This document shows positions 7,106 through 13,928 of a stretch of 64,000 nucleotides of DNA, in pieces. This DNA comes from a virus. The first letter of the stretch is position 1; every line of letters starts with the position of its first letter. The notes beneath the pieces were generated by a model. The model did not search any database. It was not told the origin of the DNA and saw nothing but the letters and a program-made list of their open reading frames with translations. The translations under genes and the position numbers were made by a program. The stretch is taken from the IMG/VR virus record IMGVR_UViG_3300033144_007170, positions 1 through 64,000 of that record. One strand, written 5' to 3'.

Positions 7106-7395
7106 TTTCCTTCCTCCTTTTTTCTGTTAAAAGAATTACGACATTGCATGCCTATTGGAGGGTGTTCCCCTATAGGAGCATGTACCAATAACCAAATTTT
7201 CCCGAAAAATAAAGCAGAAATTTTCTCCGTGAAAGATAGTTTCCAACAAGACAAAAATTCGTCGTTGCTTACGAAAGAGGGTAATCCTAAGAGCGGGGGC
7301 GCCCCAGGACATTTCTGCTGTACTTTTTTTTGCAGTTCGGGATCTACCTCTGGATTAGGGGGAGTAGTCATTTCTTTAAATTCTATTGGGTTCAT
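7102..7395 (-). CDS. unknown phage protein
   Basis: 97 residues. A proline-rich N-terminus (TPPNPEVDPELQKKV) is followed by SCWKLSFTEKISALFFGKIWLLV, a pattern (WKxSFxEKIxxLFxGKIWLxV) seen in small phage proteins of unknown function. It has a weakly hydrophobic, amphipathic middle. Confidence 0.6.
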   Translation of the reverse strand: MNPIEFKEMTTPPNPEVDPELQKKVQQKCPGAPPLLGLPSFVSNDEFLSCWKLSFTEKISALFFGKIWLLVHAPIGEHPPIGMQCRNSFNRKKEEGK

Positions 7396-7450
7396 TATCT
7401 CTTATCCTTTCTTTCACAGTAATTTGATCTAAGTCCATTATATTATTATT

Positions 7451-7756
7451 TTACTGATCTTCCCATTCTAAAATTACTTTTGTAGTTGGATTAGCCGCAA
7501 TATCAAGGAATTCGTGGGTATTTGTTAATTCGGCGTACTTTTTAGTATTTAATACTGTTCTATGTTTTGCCCCAACCAACCTCCAATCTCCGAGGTATTC
7601 TTCGGGGGTAAATATAATACCCCCAAGACTGGCACTATCTACAATACCTTTAGCGGATAATACACAACATCTTCGCCCACAAGTTATTTCCCTGCATCCT
7701 CCTATTTGTAATACTTCAACTGCTTCTAAAAATGGTAAACCCTTCGGAATTATCAC
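7451..7756 (-). CDS. small protein, DUF2829 (Tad2-like) resemblance
   Basis: 101 residues. FLEAVEVLQIGGCREITCGR and FTPEEYLGDWRLV resemble the two ends of the short DUF2829 fold (FxEAlxxLxxGkxvxR ... lxxeDlLAxDWxvv). One branch of that family, Tad2, binds signalling nucleotides and blocks Thoeris defence. The signature Trp after the first motif is absent here, so this is only a fold-level suspicion. Confidence 0.4.
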   Translation of the reverse strand: MIIPKGLPFLEAVEVLQIGGCREITCGRRCCVLSAKGIVDSASLGGIIFTPEEYLGDWRLVGAKHRTVLNTKKYAELTNTHEFLDIAANPTTKVILEWEDQ

Positions 7757-7770
7757 AATAACCTCCTTTT

Positions 7771-8043
7771 CTATAATATAATTTTATTGCTTGGGGATAT
7801 TATTTTTTTCTGAATAATAGTATTTTTATCGTCCAATTCCCCTTCTTTAGCTCTATCTATAAAATGATCTACTACAGCTTTGTTTGCATCGAACAGAATA
7901 CTAAGGGCAGTTCTTAGGTTTGTAGGGATTCCATTTACAACTACGCTTTTATTATCCAAAACTGTTATCCTCATCTGCATAATAGGCTTTGGGATATTCT
8001 TTAAGCCTGGCATATTCATTACTTTATCGTTTTTCTTATCCAT
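7771..8043 (-). CDS. unknown 90-residue protein
   Basis: A short beta-rich N-terminal half (QMRITVLDNKSVVVNGIPT) is followed by a helix (LRTALSILFDANKAVVDHF). Strong ribosome site. Not recognised. Confidence 0.6.
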   Translation of the reverse strand: MDKKNDKVMNMPGLKNIPKPIMQMRITVLDNKSVVVNGIPTNLRTALSILFDANKAVVDHFIDRAKEGELDDKNTIIQKKIISPSNKIIL

Positions 8044-8058
8044 GTTTTAATTTCTCCT

Positions 8059-8343
8059 TTATTTTATTTCTTTAATCCATCTCTGTTTAATAGCAAAATT
8101 ATAGTTAATTTGCCCCAAATCCCGAATTAATATCCCTTTATCGTATTCTCCAGGCAACAATTTCATACGAAGATCATCGGGATGCGGTAATATCATTAAA
8201 ACTCTTACTCTCGTTTTTTTATTTTTCTTTTTAGGAAGGGCATCAAACAATTCTCGTATCTTCTCCTCACCTCTTTCTATATATTCAGCTCTTTTTCTTT
8301 GTGTCTCGTTGTATTCACTTAATCTATTTGGAATATTTAACAT
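8059..8343 (-). CDS. unknown basic protein
   Basis: 94 residues, with a charged helical first half (RLSEYNETQRKRAEYIERGE) and a beta-like second half (TRVRVLMILPHPDDLRMKLL). The start codon overlaps the stop of an 18-codon frame upstream (ATGTTAA). Not recognised. Confidence 0.6.
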   Translation of the reverse strand: MLNIPNRLSEYNETQRKRAEYIERGEEKIRELFDALPKKKNKKTRVRVLMILPHPDDLRMKLLPGEYDKGILIRDLGQINYNFAIKQRWIKEIK

Positions 8344-8393
8344 TTTTTAATTACCTGTCTTCCTAATTCTATTACTTCTCTATTAAATAACAT
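8337..8393 (-). CDS. possible 18-residue ORF
   Basis: A short frame (MLFNREVIELGRQVIKKC) fills the gap between two genes and overlaps the next start codon, which suggests translational coupling. The ribosome site is weak. Confidence 0.3.
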   Translation of the reverse strand: MLFNREVIELGRQVIKKC

Positions 8394-8396
8394 TTT

Positions 8397-8611
8397 CTAT
8401 TTTTCCTTTTTATTATCCGCCTCAGAACTGGCAGGACAAATTAATTCCCCTCGAAAAAAAGTAAAGTTCCCATTGTGGGGCGAAGTAGATTATCCGCACT
8501 TCCTGTAGTCTGTATACGATAATCTTCTTTATTTGCAGACCCTACCCCAAGACTCTCGGATACACTGTCTTCGTATTCAGAAATAGTACGGGGTTTTCTT
8601 TTACCTTCCAT
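8397..8611 (-). CDS. small ORF split by a -1 frameshift at a T7 run
   Basis: The zero frame starts MEGKRKPRTISEYEDS and stops at 8441. At the run of seven T (plus-strand A, 8454-8460) the -1 frame continues FRGELICPASSEADNKKEK to a stop at 8397, giving about 71 residues that read like one protein. The continuation fills the gap to the next gene. Either programmed frameshifting or a one-base homopolymer error explains it. Confidence 0.5.
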
Positions 8612-9344
8612 ATTTTAATACCCCCCAATTATCCAAAAATCTTTCGTACTTTCCTTGGGTATGTTTTGTGTGCACCGAGATACTCCGAGCAGTCAGATAT
8701 TCTTTTGGGATAAGATACATTCTCTTTTGGGTAAAACAAAAGAAAAAATCAACATCGTCTCTTTGTGCTGTAGCTGTAGTTTGAACGGTATGCATATACG
8801 GATATTTCTTAATTGTAGATCTATATAATCTATGAGCAGAAAGAACGTATCCATTAACATGTATCCGGAATGTATAATCTTTTCTGACTATTTTAGCTTT
8901 TTTAAACTTTTTTTTCTTTAAAATAGTTAGGGCATCGAGATAGACCTGATATATCTGACCTTTATAAAAAGGTACTTTCCTGTAATATCTTCCTGGGAAA
9001 CACCCCTGATATTTCCTTTGGTAAATCGACTGAAAATAAATAGAAGCCTGTGCCTTAGTAAAGTTAAAATATTCCCCGACATCTGTGAGAGAGATTAAAG
9101 GATCTTCAAGCATAGTTCTAAGCTGTAAAAAACTTCCTTTCTCTCTATTCTTATCAAATCTGTTCTCAAGGATTGCTATTCTATCCCGCATATTCAAATT
9201 TTTTCTAACTTTTCTTAAAAGATAAACAGATACCCCAATCTTTTCCGCAAGAATATAATCAGGAATCCCTTTATGTTCCTCCCAAAACTTAAGAGGTAAA
9301 TCCTTTAATCTATATTCGATTGAATTTTTTATAATCGTATTCAT
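8601..9344 (-). CDS. HTH protein with nuclease-like C-terminal domain
   Basis: 247 residues. Two helix-turn-helix-like segments (ILAEKIGVSVYLLRKV and LTDVGEYFNFTKAQASIYF) precede a beta-rich end with VQTTATAQRDDVDFFFCFT and MYLIPKEYL. That end resembles the homing-type PD-(D/E)XK nucleases (QVKTA ... DYFxV ... YLIP), but the catalytic Lys is not evident (VQTTAT), so it may be an inactive DNA-binding version. Confidence 0.6.
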   Translation of the reverse strand: MNTIIKNSIEYRLKDLPLKFWEEHKGIPDYILAEKIGVSVYLLRKVRKNLNMRDRIAILENRFDKNREKGSFLQLRTMLEDPLISLTDVGEYFNFTKAQASIYFQSIYQRKYQGCFPGRYYRKVPFYKGQIYQVYLDALTILKKKKFKKAKIVRKDYTFRIHVNGYVLSAHRLYRSTIKKYPYMHTVQTTATAQRDDVDFFFCFTQKRMYLIPKEYLTARSISVHTKHTQGKYERFLDNWGVLKYGR

Positions 9345-9378
9345 AAAACTCCATACAACCAGTTTCTCGTAATGAAAC

Positions 9379-9603
9379 CTATATAACAGATATAAAGTCT
9401 GTCTTTGCTACAGAAACAAAATTTTGGATTTGTTCTCCCAAAGAATTATCTATTTTTGTATCCTGTATTTCTACAAAATCTCCATTCTTATCGGAAAGCG
9501 TTATCCAAATATTCCCACTCTCTACCTTTAAACTTATAGTATATCCTTTGGGCAATAACCGAACAGCTTCTTCCATTGCTTTTTCAAAAATAATCATATT
9601 CAT
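9379..9603 (-). CDS. unknown 74-residue protein
   Basis: Start chosen at the ATG overlapping the stop of the upstream gene (ATGA). Alternating beta strands (YTISLKVESGNIWITLSD) suggest a small beta-sheet fold. The stretch around its start (GGAGTTTTATGAATA) is nearly identical to that of the next gene downstream at 9344, so the translation-initiation region was duplicated. Confidence 0.6.
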   Translation of the reverse strand: MNMIIFEKAMEEAVRLLPKGYTISLKVESGNIWITLSDKNGDFVEIQDTKIDNSLGEQIQNFVSVAKTDFISVI

Positions 9604-9731
9604 AAAACTCCATACACCCAAGCGATTCCTACAGCAGTCCATCCTAATATAGCTTGGGCCTTTTGACTGGATATATTTAAGAGAAGATTAACTGCAATTA
9701 CTATCCCAAAACCAATCTCTAAGCTACTCAA
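9600..9731 (-). CDS. small membrane protein
   Basis: 43 residues starting at TTG, just after AAAGGAGGTGAAT. Two hydrophobic stretches (FGIVIAVNLLLNI and ILGWTAVGIAWVYGVL) suggest a membrane hairpin. First gene of the transcript from the promoter at 9763-9791. Confidence 0.6.
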   Translation of the reverse strand: MSSLEIGFGIVIAVNLLLNISSQKAQAILGWTAVGIAWVYGVL

Positions 9732-9762
9732 ATTCACCTCCTTTTTTTCTCTCCTAAGAATC

Positions 9763-9791
9763 TATATAACAGATATAAAGTATAATGTCAA
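9763..9791 (-). promoter_or_regulatory. sigma-70-type promoter
   Basis: TTGACA, 17 bp, TATATA with a TG before the -10. A motif copy (9802-9815) lies ten bases upstream of the -35. It serves the small-gene run starting at 9731. Confidence 0.75.
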
Positions 9792-9801
9792 TAACAAAAT
9801 A

Positions 9802-9815
9802 AGAACACGAGTTCA
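9802..9815. promoter_or_regulatory. near-palindrome AGAACACGAGTTCA (copy 2)
   Basis: Intergenic, immediately upstream of a promoter, the position of an operator or activator site. It is the reverse orientation of the TGAACTCGTGTTCA form. Confidence 0.55.
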
Positions 9816-9853
9816 ATAGGCACAGAAGAATCTAATAATAACCAGCGGAAAAT

Positions 9854-9928
9854 TGGTAGCCGCATCAAGATTTGAACTTGAGTCGCCCGCTTATAAGGCA
9901 GGTGCTTCTACCATTGAGCTATGCGGCT
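9854..9928 (-). tRNA. tRNA-Ile(UAU), CCA encoded
   Basis: Acceptor AGCCGCA/TGCGGCT, then TA at positions 8-9, D arm around GCTC-AATGGTA, anticodon stem CCTGC/GCGGG with loop CTTATAA (anticodon UAU), T arm TCAAG-TTCAAAT-CTTGA, discriminator A and CCA. The anticodon reads AUA, a codon used often in this AT-rich genome and often scarce in hosts. It lies directly behind its own promoter. Confidence 0.9.
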
Positions 9929-9950
9929 TTTCCGTTTTTAATTTAAAGAA

Positions 9951-9979
9951 ACCATAGCATAGATTAATTCCATTGTCAA
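9951..9979 (-). promoter_or_regulatory. tRNA promoter
   Basis: TTGACA, 17 bp, TATGGT. The predicted transcript start falls about 15 bases before the first base of the tRNA, so this promoter serves the tRNA directly. Confidence 0.75.
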
Positions 9980-10240
9980 CAACTTAAATTTTTAGATAGA
10001 AGAGAGAGGAACCCTTACCTACAGACCTAAATTTTTAGATGAAATAGAAGGGTGCTTTACATAGTACAGATTAATAGTCCACAATTTGAATTTTTTAGTT
10101 AAAATATGAAGGGGTTCATGCGAGGTACTGAGCGTATCCGTTTTGCAAAAAAAGAAGAGGCGGGGGTCTCCTGTAGGATACACTGACAGTATTGTCATGT
10201 GTCACTGGTGGCAGTATGTCAGTAGTATCATGTCAATAGT
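9980..10240. repeat. repeat-rich non-coding stretch
   Basis: No credible gene. Three direct repeats of about CTAAATTTTTAGATNNNAT (near 9983, 10028 and 10084) are followed, at about 10180-10250, by six or more TGTCA/TGACA words in both orientations. Regular iteron-like spacing between promoters is compatible with a replication origin or a multi-site regulator-binding region. Confidence 0.5.
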
Positions 10241-10254
10241 GTCAGGACTAAAGG

Positions 10255-10290
10255 ACAAACAAAAGGCGCAAGCTGTATAAGCCTTGCGCC
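10255..10290 (-). terminator. intrinsic terminator of the small RNA
   Basis: Stem GGCGCAAG/CTTGCGCC with a ten-base loop, followed on the minus strand by TTTTGTTTG. Orientation is minus only; the plus side lacks a T tract. Confidence 0.8.
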
Positions 10291-10345
10291 CGTCTTTCTG
10301 TCTATCTAATACTAATCATCTCACATAAGCTACCTCCCTTTGGCC

Positions 10346-10375
10346 GTTAAGATCCATTAAAACAAGGATTGAAAC
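10346..10375 (+). repeat. solitary CRISPR-repeat-like unit
   Basis: Exactly 30 nt, beginning GTTAAGATCC and ending AAGGATTGAAAC. It has a 5-bp stem (GATCC/GGATT, one wobble) around a ten-base loop and the ATTGAAAC handle common in type I-B/III repeats. There is only one copy and no spacers or cas genes. The detected promoter transcribes the opposite strand. Confidence 0.4.
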
Positions 10376-10384
10376 ATTAATCTT

Positions 10385-10413
10385 ACTCTAACATAGAAAT
10401 TTGGAAAAGTCAA
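10385..10413 (-). promoter_or_regulatory. small-RNA promoter
   Basis: TTGACT, 17 bp, TAGAGT. The predicted start is near 10378, at the edge of the CRISPR-repeat-like segment. Confidence 0.65.
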
Positions 10414-10430
10414 GCTTTTTGATATAAAGT

Positions 10431-10526
10431 TTACAGTGAACGTAAAGAAATTATTGCCGCCACCAGCGTAATCATAGCACAAACGGCATAAACAGAAGCT
10501 GGGCTTACATTAATAACAATATCCAT
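10431..10526 (-). CDS. 31-residue membrane peptide
   Basis: Strong AGGAGGGTAG ribosome site. One transmembrane helix (VYAVCAMITLVAAIISL) with an outside-in N-terminus and a single Arg near the end. Last gene of the 13.9-10.4 kb operon. Confidence 0.55.
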   Translation of the reverse strand: MDIVINVSPASVYAVCAMITLVAAIISLRSL

Positions 10527-10556
10527 GGTACTACCCTCCTTTTTTGACTCCCTGAC

Positions 10557-10970
10557 TTAAATATCTAAGGTTTGAATCTGATCGGACTTATTACGGTATA
10601 ACAGCCTGCTCTCCTCCTGAAGTTTTTCTACGACCTGCTCTGATGAAAGAACCTCAACGGTCTCCGTACATGCCTTACTTCTACACTCTGCAACCCATGC
10701 CCGTACCTGGTCTATCCGATCCTGCAGGACTTTTGCGATCTCAGCAGCAGATTCGGTATAATCTAACTTAGAGAAAGTAAAATATTTCTTGTATTCTCCG
10801 AAATTGAGGGTGTCCGAACCACCACCGAAAACACCGAACCCATACTCCCCGCTCGTTCCCGTAATTTTGCGGGATGTCCGCCCGCCTGGCCTCTTAATCC
10901 ATACTCCGTCAATTTCTATCTCTATCTTAGTTTTCCCTTCTTCTGTCACTGTTTTTCTCAGTTTTAGCAT
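10557..10970 (-). CDS. unknown 137-residue protein
   Basis: The N-terminal half is beta-rich with a Gly-rich turn (FGVFGGGSDTLNFGEY); the C-terminal half is helical (AAEIAKVLQDRIDQVRAWV). Not recognised. Base composition is visibly higher in G+C than the replication genes, like the rest of this operon. Confidence 0.6.
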   Translation of the reverse strand: MLKLRKTVTEEGKTKIEIEIDGVWIKRPGGRTSRKITGTSGEYGFGVFGGGSDTLNFGEYKKYFTFSKLDYTESAAEIAKVLQDRIDQVRAWVAECRSKACTETVEVLSSEQVVEKLQEESRLLYRNKSDQIQTLDI

Positions 10971-10999
10971 CTGTTTATCCCCTTTTTCCTAAATTGTAG

Positions 11000-11182
11000 T
11001 TATTTCAGTAAACTTCCTGATTTTATGGGCTCTTCTCCATCGTCTCCTGTCACGGTGTACCGGATATCTGCATCATCAAAAGGGGAAGGCCAAAGCTCGT
11101 AAAGAAAGTTCCCTCTCTTCAGTGTTAGGAAGTGTATTTCTTCCCCTTCATGGTGCATTGTGCCTGCAAAGTCTTTTTTCAT
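11000..11182 (-). CDS. unknown 60-residue protein
   Basis: Small beta-rich protein (HFLTLKRGNFLYELWPSPFDD; DIRYTVTGDDGE), probably a single sheet. Good spacing within the operon. Not recognised. Confidence 0.5.
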   Translation of the reverse strand: MKKDFAGTMHHEGEEIHFLTLKRGNFLYELWPSPFDDADIRYTVTGDDGEEPIKSGSLLK

Positions 11183-11254
11183 TGTTTGGTCTCCTGTATA
11201 GCTGATTTTATCAGTTTTGTTATAGGTTTACCGGTATTTCCTATTGTCCCTCTC

Positions 11255-11629
11255 TTACGCTCGTATAAAGTAAGAAACTCCATCAAAATCTACTTCCATA
11301 TAGTCCTGTTTGATTTCTCTGGCTACTCCCTCCCAATCAATATGAATTTCAATGTACCAGGGCAGTTTTTCCGGTATGTCCCCGGTATCCTTACATAATT
11401 CCTCGCAATAAGCTGTGAAATAGTCTTCATTGATAAAAACTTCCCCATATTCCCAGTCTGGGGAGCTATTTGCTTCTATCTCCAAATTTTTTAAGGCTGA
11501 CAGCTCTTCTTTCTCCTCTTCAAGGTCCCGATCCGCTTCTGCTCTTTCAATTTCATCTTCCAGCTCCGCAATCCGCTCAAGGATATCCCTGCTATCAATA
11601 ACATCATCAGTATTGTCTATTTTATTCAT
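11255..11629 (-). CDS. acidic small protein with ArdA-like C-terminus
   Basis: 124 residues: an acidic coiled-coil N-terminus (RIAELEDEIERAEADRDLEE), then a domain ending DWEGVAREIKQDYMEVDFDG and SYFIR. The Glu/Asp-rich DWxxxAxxxxxDY...DGxxYxxR ending resembles ArdA-type DNA-mimic anti-restriction proteins, but also a common unnamed phage family. The net charge is strongly negative. Anti-restriction is only a possibility. Confidence 0.5.
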   Translation of the reverse strand: MNKIDNTDDVIDSRDILERIAELEDEIERAEADRDLEEEKEELSALKNLEIEANSSPDWEYGEVFINEDYFTAYCEELCKDTGDIPEKLPWYIEIHIDWEGVAREIKQDYMEVDFDGVSYFIRA

Positions 11630-11644
11630 ATTTTCACCTTTTCC

Positions 11645-11953
11645 TTATATTTGGTATTGCCTGAGTCTCATATACTTATCCAGCTCCCGGATAGCGCCCT
11701 TACCCAGCGGCAAACTATAAGTTTTGAACTTATCTTGCACTAAAACCGTAAAACCTTCGGTTCTGGTGTCAATCGTAACTCCTGAACACGTGTACACTCC
11801 CGAAACACCCGGAAGCCACTTTCGGCGCTCAAGGGCTCGGCAAAAAGACTGCACTGCTCTTGATTTCCGGCCTTCAGAGCTCAATTTCATTGATCCACCG
11901 TTGTTGCTCCGGATTGCCGCCCGGAACCCTGAAATAACTGCACTTAGCATCAT
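11645..11953 (-). CDS. unknown basic protein
   Basis: 102 residues from the ATG that overlaps the upstream stop (ATGA). An N-terminal helix (MMLSAVISGFRAAIRSNNG) and a beta-rich end (GVTIDTRTEGFTVLVQDKF). The motif copy at 11783-11796 lies inside the coding sequence. Not recognised. Confidence 0.55.
   Translation of the reverse strand: MMLSAVISGFRAAIRSNNGGSMKLSSEGRKSRAVQSFCRALERRKWLPGVSGVYTCSGVTIDTRTEGFTVLVQDKFKTYSLPLGKGAIRELDKYMRLRQYQI
11783..11796. promoter_or_regulatory. near-palindrome TGAACACGTGTACA (copy 3)
   Basis: Perfectly self-complementary core ACACGTGT. Inside a coding sequence. Confidence 0.5.
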
Positions 11954-12165
11954 ATTTTCGCCCCCTCTGAATAATCTACACAATAAAACTGTTTATTCTC
12001 CCGCTTCAGCAACTCGTTACATTGTTCTACACTTATTTCGGTACCGAACCCGCCTTTTTGGCTTTTATGGTAGGTCATCAATAAAGAAAAGGCATTTTTA
12101 TCAGAATTTCCGATATTAGAGAACAAGGCTCGGAAATCTTTGTTGAAGTTGCATACTATTTTCAC
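11950..12165 (-). CDS. unknown 71-residue protein
   Basis: A mixed helical protein (FNKDFRALFSNIGNSDKNAF; EISVEQCNELLKRE) with a polar end. Coupled to the next gene by a 4-base overlap. Not recognised. Confidence 0.5.
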   Translation of the reverse strand: MKIVCNFNKDFRALFSNIGNSDKNAFSLLMTYHKSQKGGFGTEISVEQCNELLKRENKQFYCVDYSEGAKI

Positions 12166-12245
12166 TTTTACCCCCCTGAACTCACTGTTATCAGGCCTTC
12201 ACAACCCGACGTCCTGACATGCCGTATGACAGGACTTTTTCGGTT

Positions 12246-12515
12246 TTACATGCCTGAGTATGCCTCGATTTCCTCGGTTTCAGTGTCAATACAATCCTCT
12301 ATCTCATATTCACCGAAAGGATCGTTGTTTACTCCCTCTTCCGCCAACAAATTCAGATAATTATGAAAAGATTGCTTTGCTTGCTTCAGTCTTTCGTTTG
12401 ATTCATCAAAAATTTTCCTACAATACACATAAGACTGTAAATAACCCGTTATCTCCCCGCCCTGGTATGTCCTATATTGCTCTGCTGTCATATCTTTAGG
12501 TGCCGCATGTATCAT
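12246..12515 (-). CDS. unknown helical protein
   Basis: 89 residues, long helix (YCRKIFDESNERLKQAKQSF) and an acidic C-terminus (CIDTETEEIEAY). Not recognised. Confidence 0.5.
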   Translation of the reverse strand: MIHAAPKDMTAEQYRTYQGGEITGYLQSYVYCRKIFDESNERLKQAKQSFHNYLNLLAEEGVNNDPFGEYEIEDCIDTETEEIEAYSGM

Positions 12516-12519
12516 GATA

Positions 12520-12861
12520 TTACCTCCCGTATTGCTCTATGCTATATCTGTCTGCCCGCCCGTATGCCGCAATAACTTCTTGATCGGCCTGTATTACTTT
12601 GACGGGGCGGCTCCAATCCGAATCCGATAAAAATGTAGCAATAATATTATTTGCTTTGCGGATAGACGAAAAGCGGCCTTGGAAAAACCCTATTCCTGAT
12701 TGTATATGAGTTAAGCTGTAAGATTTTACACCACATTCAGCATCACTATAATGTATAGTGATTGCCAACCCCCTTACGTTGCTTTTATACCCGTATACCA
12801 ATATTTCCTGGCCGGTACCCGACGGAGTCTGAAGTCTAATCATAAACATTTCTTTTTTCAT
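12520..12861 (-). CDS. unknown 113-residue protein
   Basis: ATG start after GGGAGGGG; a GTG two codons earlier is possible. Beta-rich (EILVYGYKSNVRGLAITIHY) with a polar helical end. Not recognised. Confidence 0.5.
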   Translation of the reverse strand: MKKEMFMIRLQTPSGTGQEILVYGYKSNVRGLAITIHYSDAECGVKSYSLTHIQSGIGFFQGRFSSIRKANNIIATFLSDSDWSRPVKVIQADQEVIAAYGRADRYSIEQYGR

Positions 12862-12881
12862 TGTCACCCCTCCCTTCTGAT

Positions 12882-13274
12882 TTACAAAGTTTCGCTCAAT
12901 GCGTACTCATACGTGGAGTATAGATAATCTTTCACCCCAAAGGACTCAATATTACTGCTGAAATTCCCAATAATATTGATTTCATAACCAAATTGCAGGG
13001 AGGGTGTTATAATTACCCTGTAATCAACCCAGCCTGCATAATACCCATTTTCGTCCATTACATGATATGAGTTATGGAGTACAATCCGATCCGGCTTAGA
13101 TTTCTCATAATCAAGGGTAGTCTTCCTGTCTATCCCAGATCCGTGCGGCAATCTATGCTCTATAATTGCCTCAATGCTGTATTCATGGGCGCCCTGCCCA
13201 TTATCATTTTTATTTTTTATATGATTTAAGCGGGCCCGAATAAGCCCGGAAAGCCGCTGTATTACCGTCTGCAT
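12882..13274 (-). CDS. unknown 130-residue protein
   Basis: Begins with a helix (VIQRLSGLIRARLNHIKN) followed by beta-strand segments (WVDYRVIITPSLQFGYEINI). Strong ribosome site. Not recognised. Confidence 0.5.
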   Translation of the reverse strand: MQTVIQRLSGLIRARLNHIKNKNDNGQGAHEYSIEAIIEHRLPHGSGIDRKTTLDYEKSKPDRIVLHNSYHVMDENGYYAGWVDYRVIITPSLQFGYEINIIGNFSSNIESFGVKDYLYSTYEYALSETL

Positions 13275-13285
13275 TATTTTCCCTC

Positions 13286-13381
13286 CTATATAATAAGATA
13301 TAGACCTAACAAAATCAGCCCGACAAATGCCAGCTTACAAAAAACTACATCCCAAACAAAATTGATCAAATCTATTAACAT
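13286..13381 (-). CDS. 31-residue membrane peptide
   Basis: GGGAGG ribosome site and almost entirely hydrophobic (KLAFVGLILLGLYLII). One membrane helix. It fits exactly between its neighbours. Confidence 0.55.
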   Translation of the reverse strand: MLIDLINFVWDVVFCKLAFVGLILLGLYLII

Positions 13382-13398
13382 TTTTTAACCTCCCTATT

Positions 13399-13566
13399 TT
13401 ATTTTTCTTGTGTTTCAGACCACGCCATAGGATCTACCCATACAACCCGGACTATTGCATACCCTGGGGGATTATGAAAAGTATCCCCGATAATGCTGCT
13501 ATAGTGCGCCTGGTTGAAGTCACAATCCGTTACCCTATACCGTTTTTCTTTCCCGCCGCTATGCAT
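13399..13566 (-). CDS. unknown 55-residue protein
   Basis: Start overlaps the upstream stop, after AGGAGG. HSGGKEKRYRVTDCDFNQA and YAIVRVVWVDPMAW suggest a small beta fold. Not recognised. Confidence 0.55.
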   Translation of the reverse strand: MHSGGKEKRYRVTDCDFNQAHYSSIIGDTFHNPPGYAIVRVVWVDPMAWSETQEK

Positions 13567-13732
13567 GCCTTAATAACCTCCTATCCATACGCCCCCTTAA
13601 TATTTCAGCCGCTAAAATAGTATCATACACCACATCCAGGCAATCCCGATCTTTCGCCAGTTCCAAGATCTCATGAACTATCTTGTGGGTTCCTGGGGAT
13701 GTCAATATTTTTTGTTCTTGCTCTTTTGTCAC
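13559..13732 (-). CDS. unknown 57-residue helical protein
   Basis: GTG start five bases after AAGGAGG. Helical (HKIVHEILELAKDRDCLDV and TILAAEILRGRMDRRLL) with a basic end. Coupled to the next gene by overlap. Not recognised. Confidence 0.55.
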   Translation of the reverse strand: MTKEQEQKILTSPGTHKIVHEILELAKDRDCLDVVYDTILAAEILRGRMDRRLLRHA

Positions 13733-13742
13733 GGTGACCTCC

Positions 13743-13895
13743 TTATTTTTTCAGATTAAGTATTTCTTTTTTAGTTGCTCTCCGGGTCCCTGACTCGGTA
13801 GCTACGTAATATACCCCTTTAAGAGCAAAAACAGCGTGTCCGGTATGATATCCTGTTTTTGTTCTATTCCCCTTATATTGCTCAATTTTTTTCAT
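13743..13895 (-). CDS. first gene of the operon, unknown 50-residue protein
   Basis: AGGAGG ribosome site 5 bases before ATG. Basic (MKKIEQYKGNRTKTGYHT) with a beta stretch (HAVFALKGVYYVAT). Lies directly behind the promoter at 13929-13957; likely an early-expressed gene. Confidence 0.6.
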   Translation of the reverse strand: MKKIEQYKGNRTKTGYHTGHAVFALKGVYYVATESGTRRATKKEILNLKK

Positions 13896-13928
13896 ACGGC
13901 CTCCTTATAATTGTTAATCTTGCCATTG

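Larger units (their letters stand above)
10255..10378 (-). ncRNA. small RNA gene with CRISPR-repeat-like 5' segment
   Basis: A promoter (10385-10413) and an intrinsic terminator (10255-10290) bracket about 124 nt with no credible reading frame. The first 35 nt of the RNA are the complement of a 30-nt sequence with CRISPR-repeat form (10346-10375). The rest contains a GGGAGG tract and the terminator stem. The compact promoter-RNA-terminator layout argues for a dedicated small RNA. Confidence 0.5.

Noticed and set aside
9379-9400. A second promoter copying the 9763 -10 region
   Set aside because: CTATATAACAGATATAAAG is repeated here, but there is no TTGAC at -35 and it lies in the end of a gene.
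10346-10375. A CRISPR array
   Set aside because: Only one repeat-like unit, no second copy at spacer distance and no cas genes in the window.
13408-13620. 70-codon plus-strand frame
   Set aside because: The minus strand holds two coupled small genes with strong ribosome sites over the same bases.
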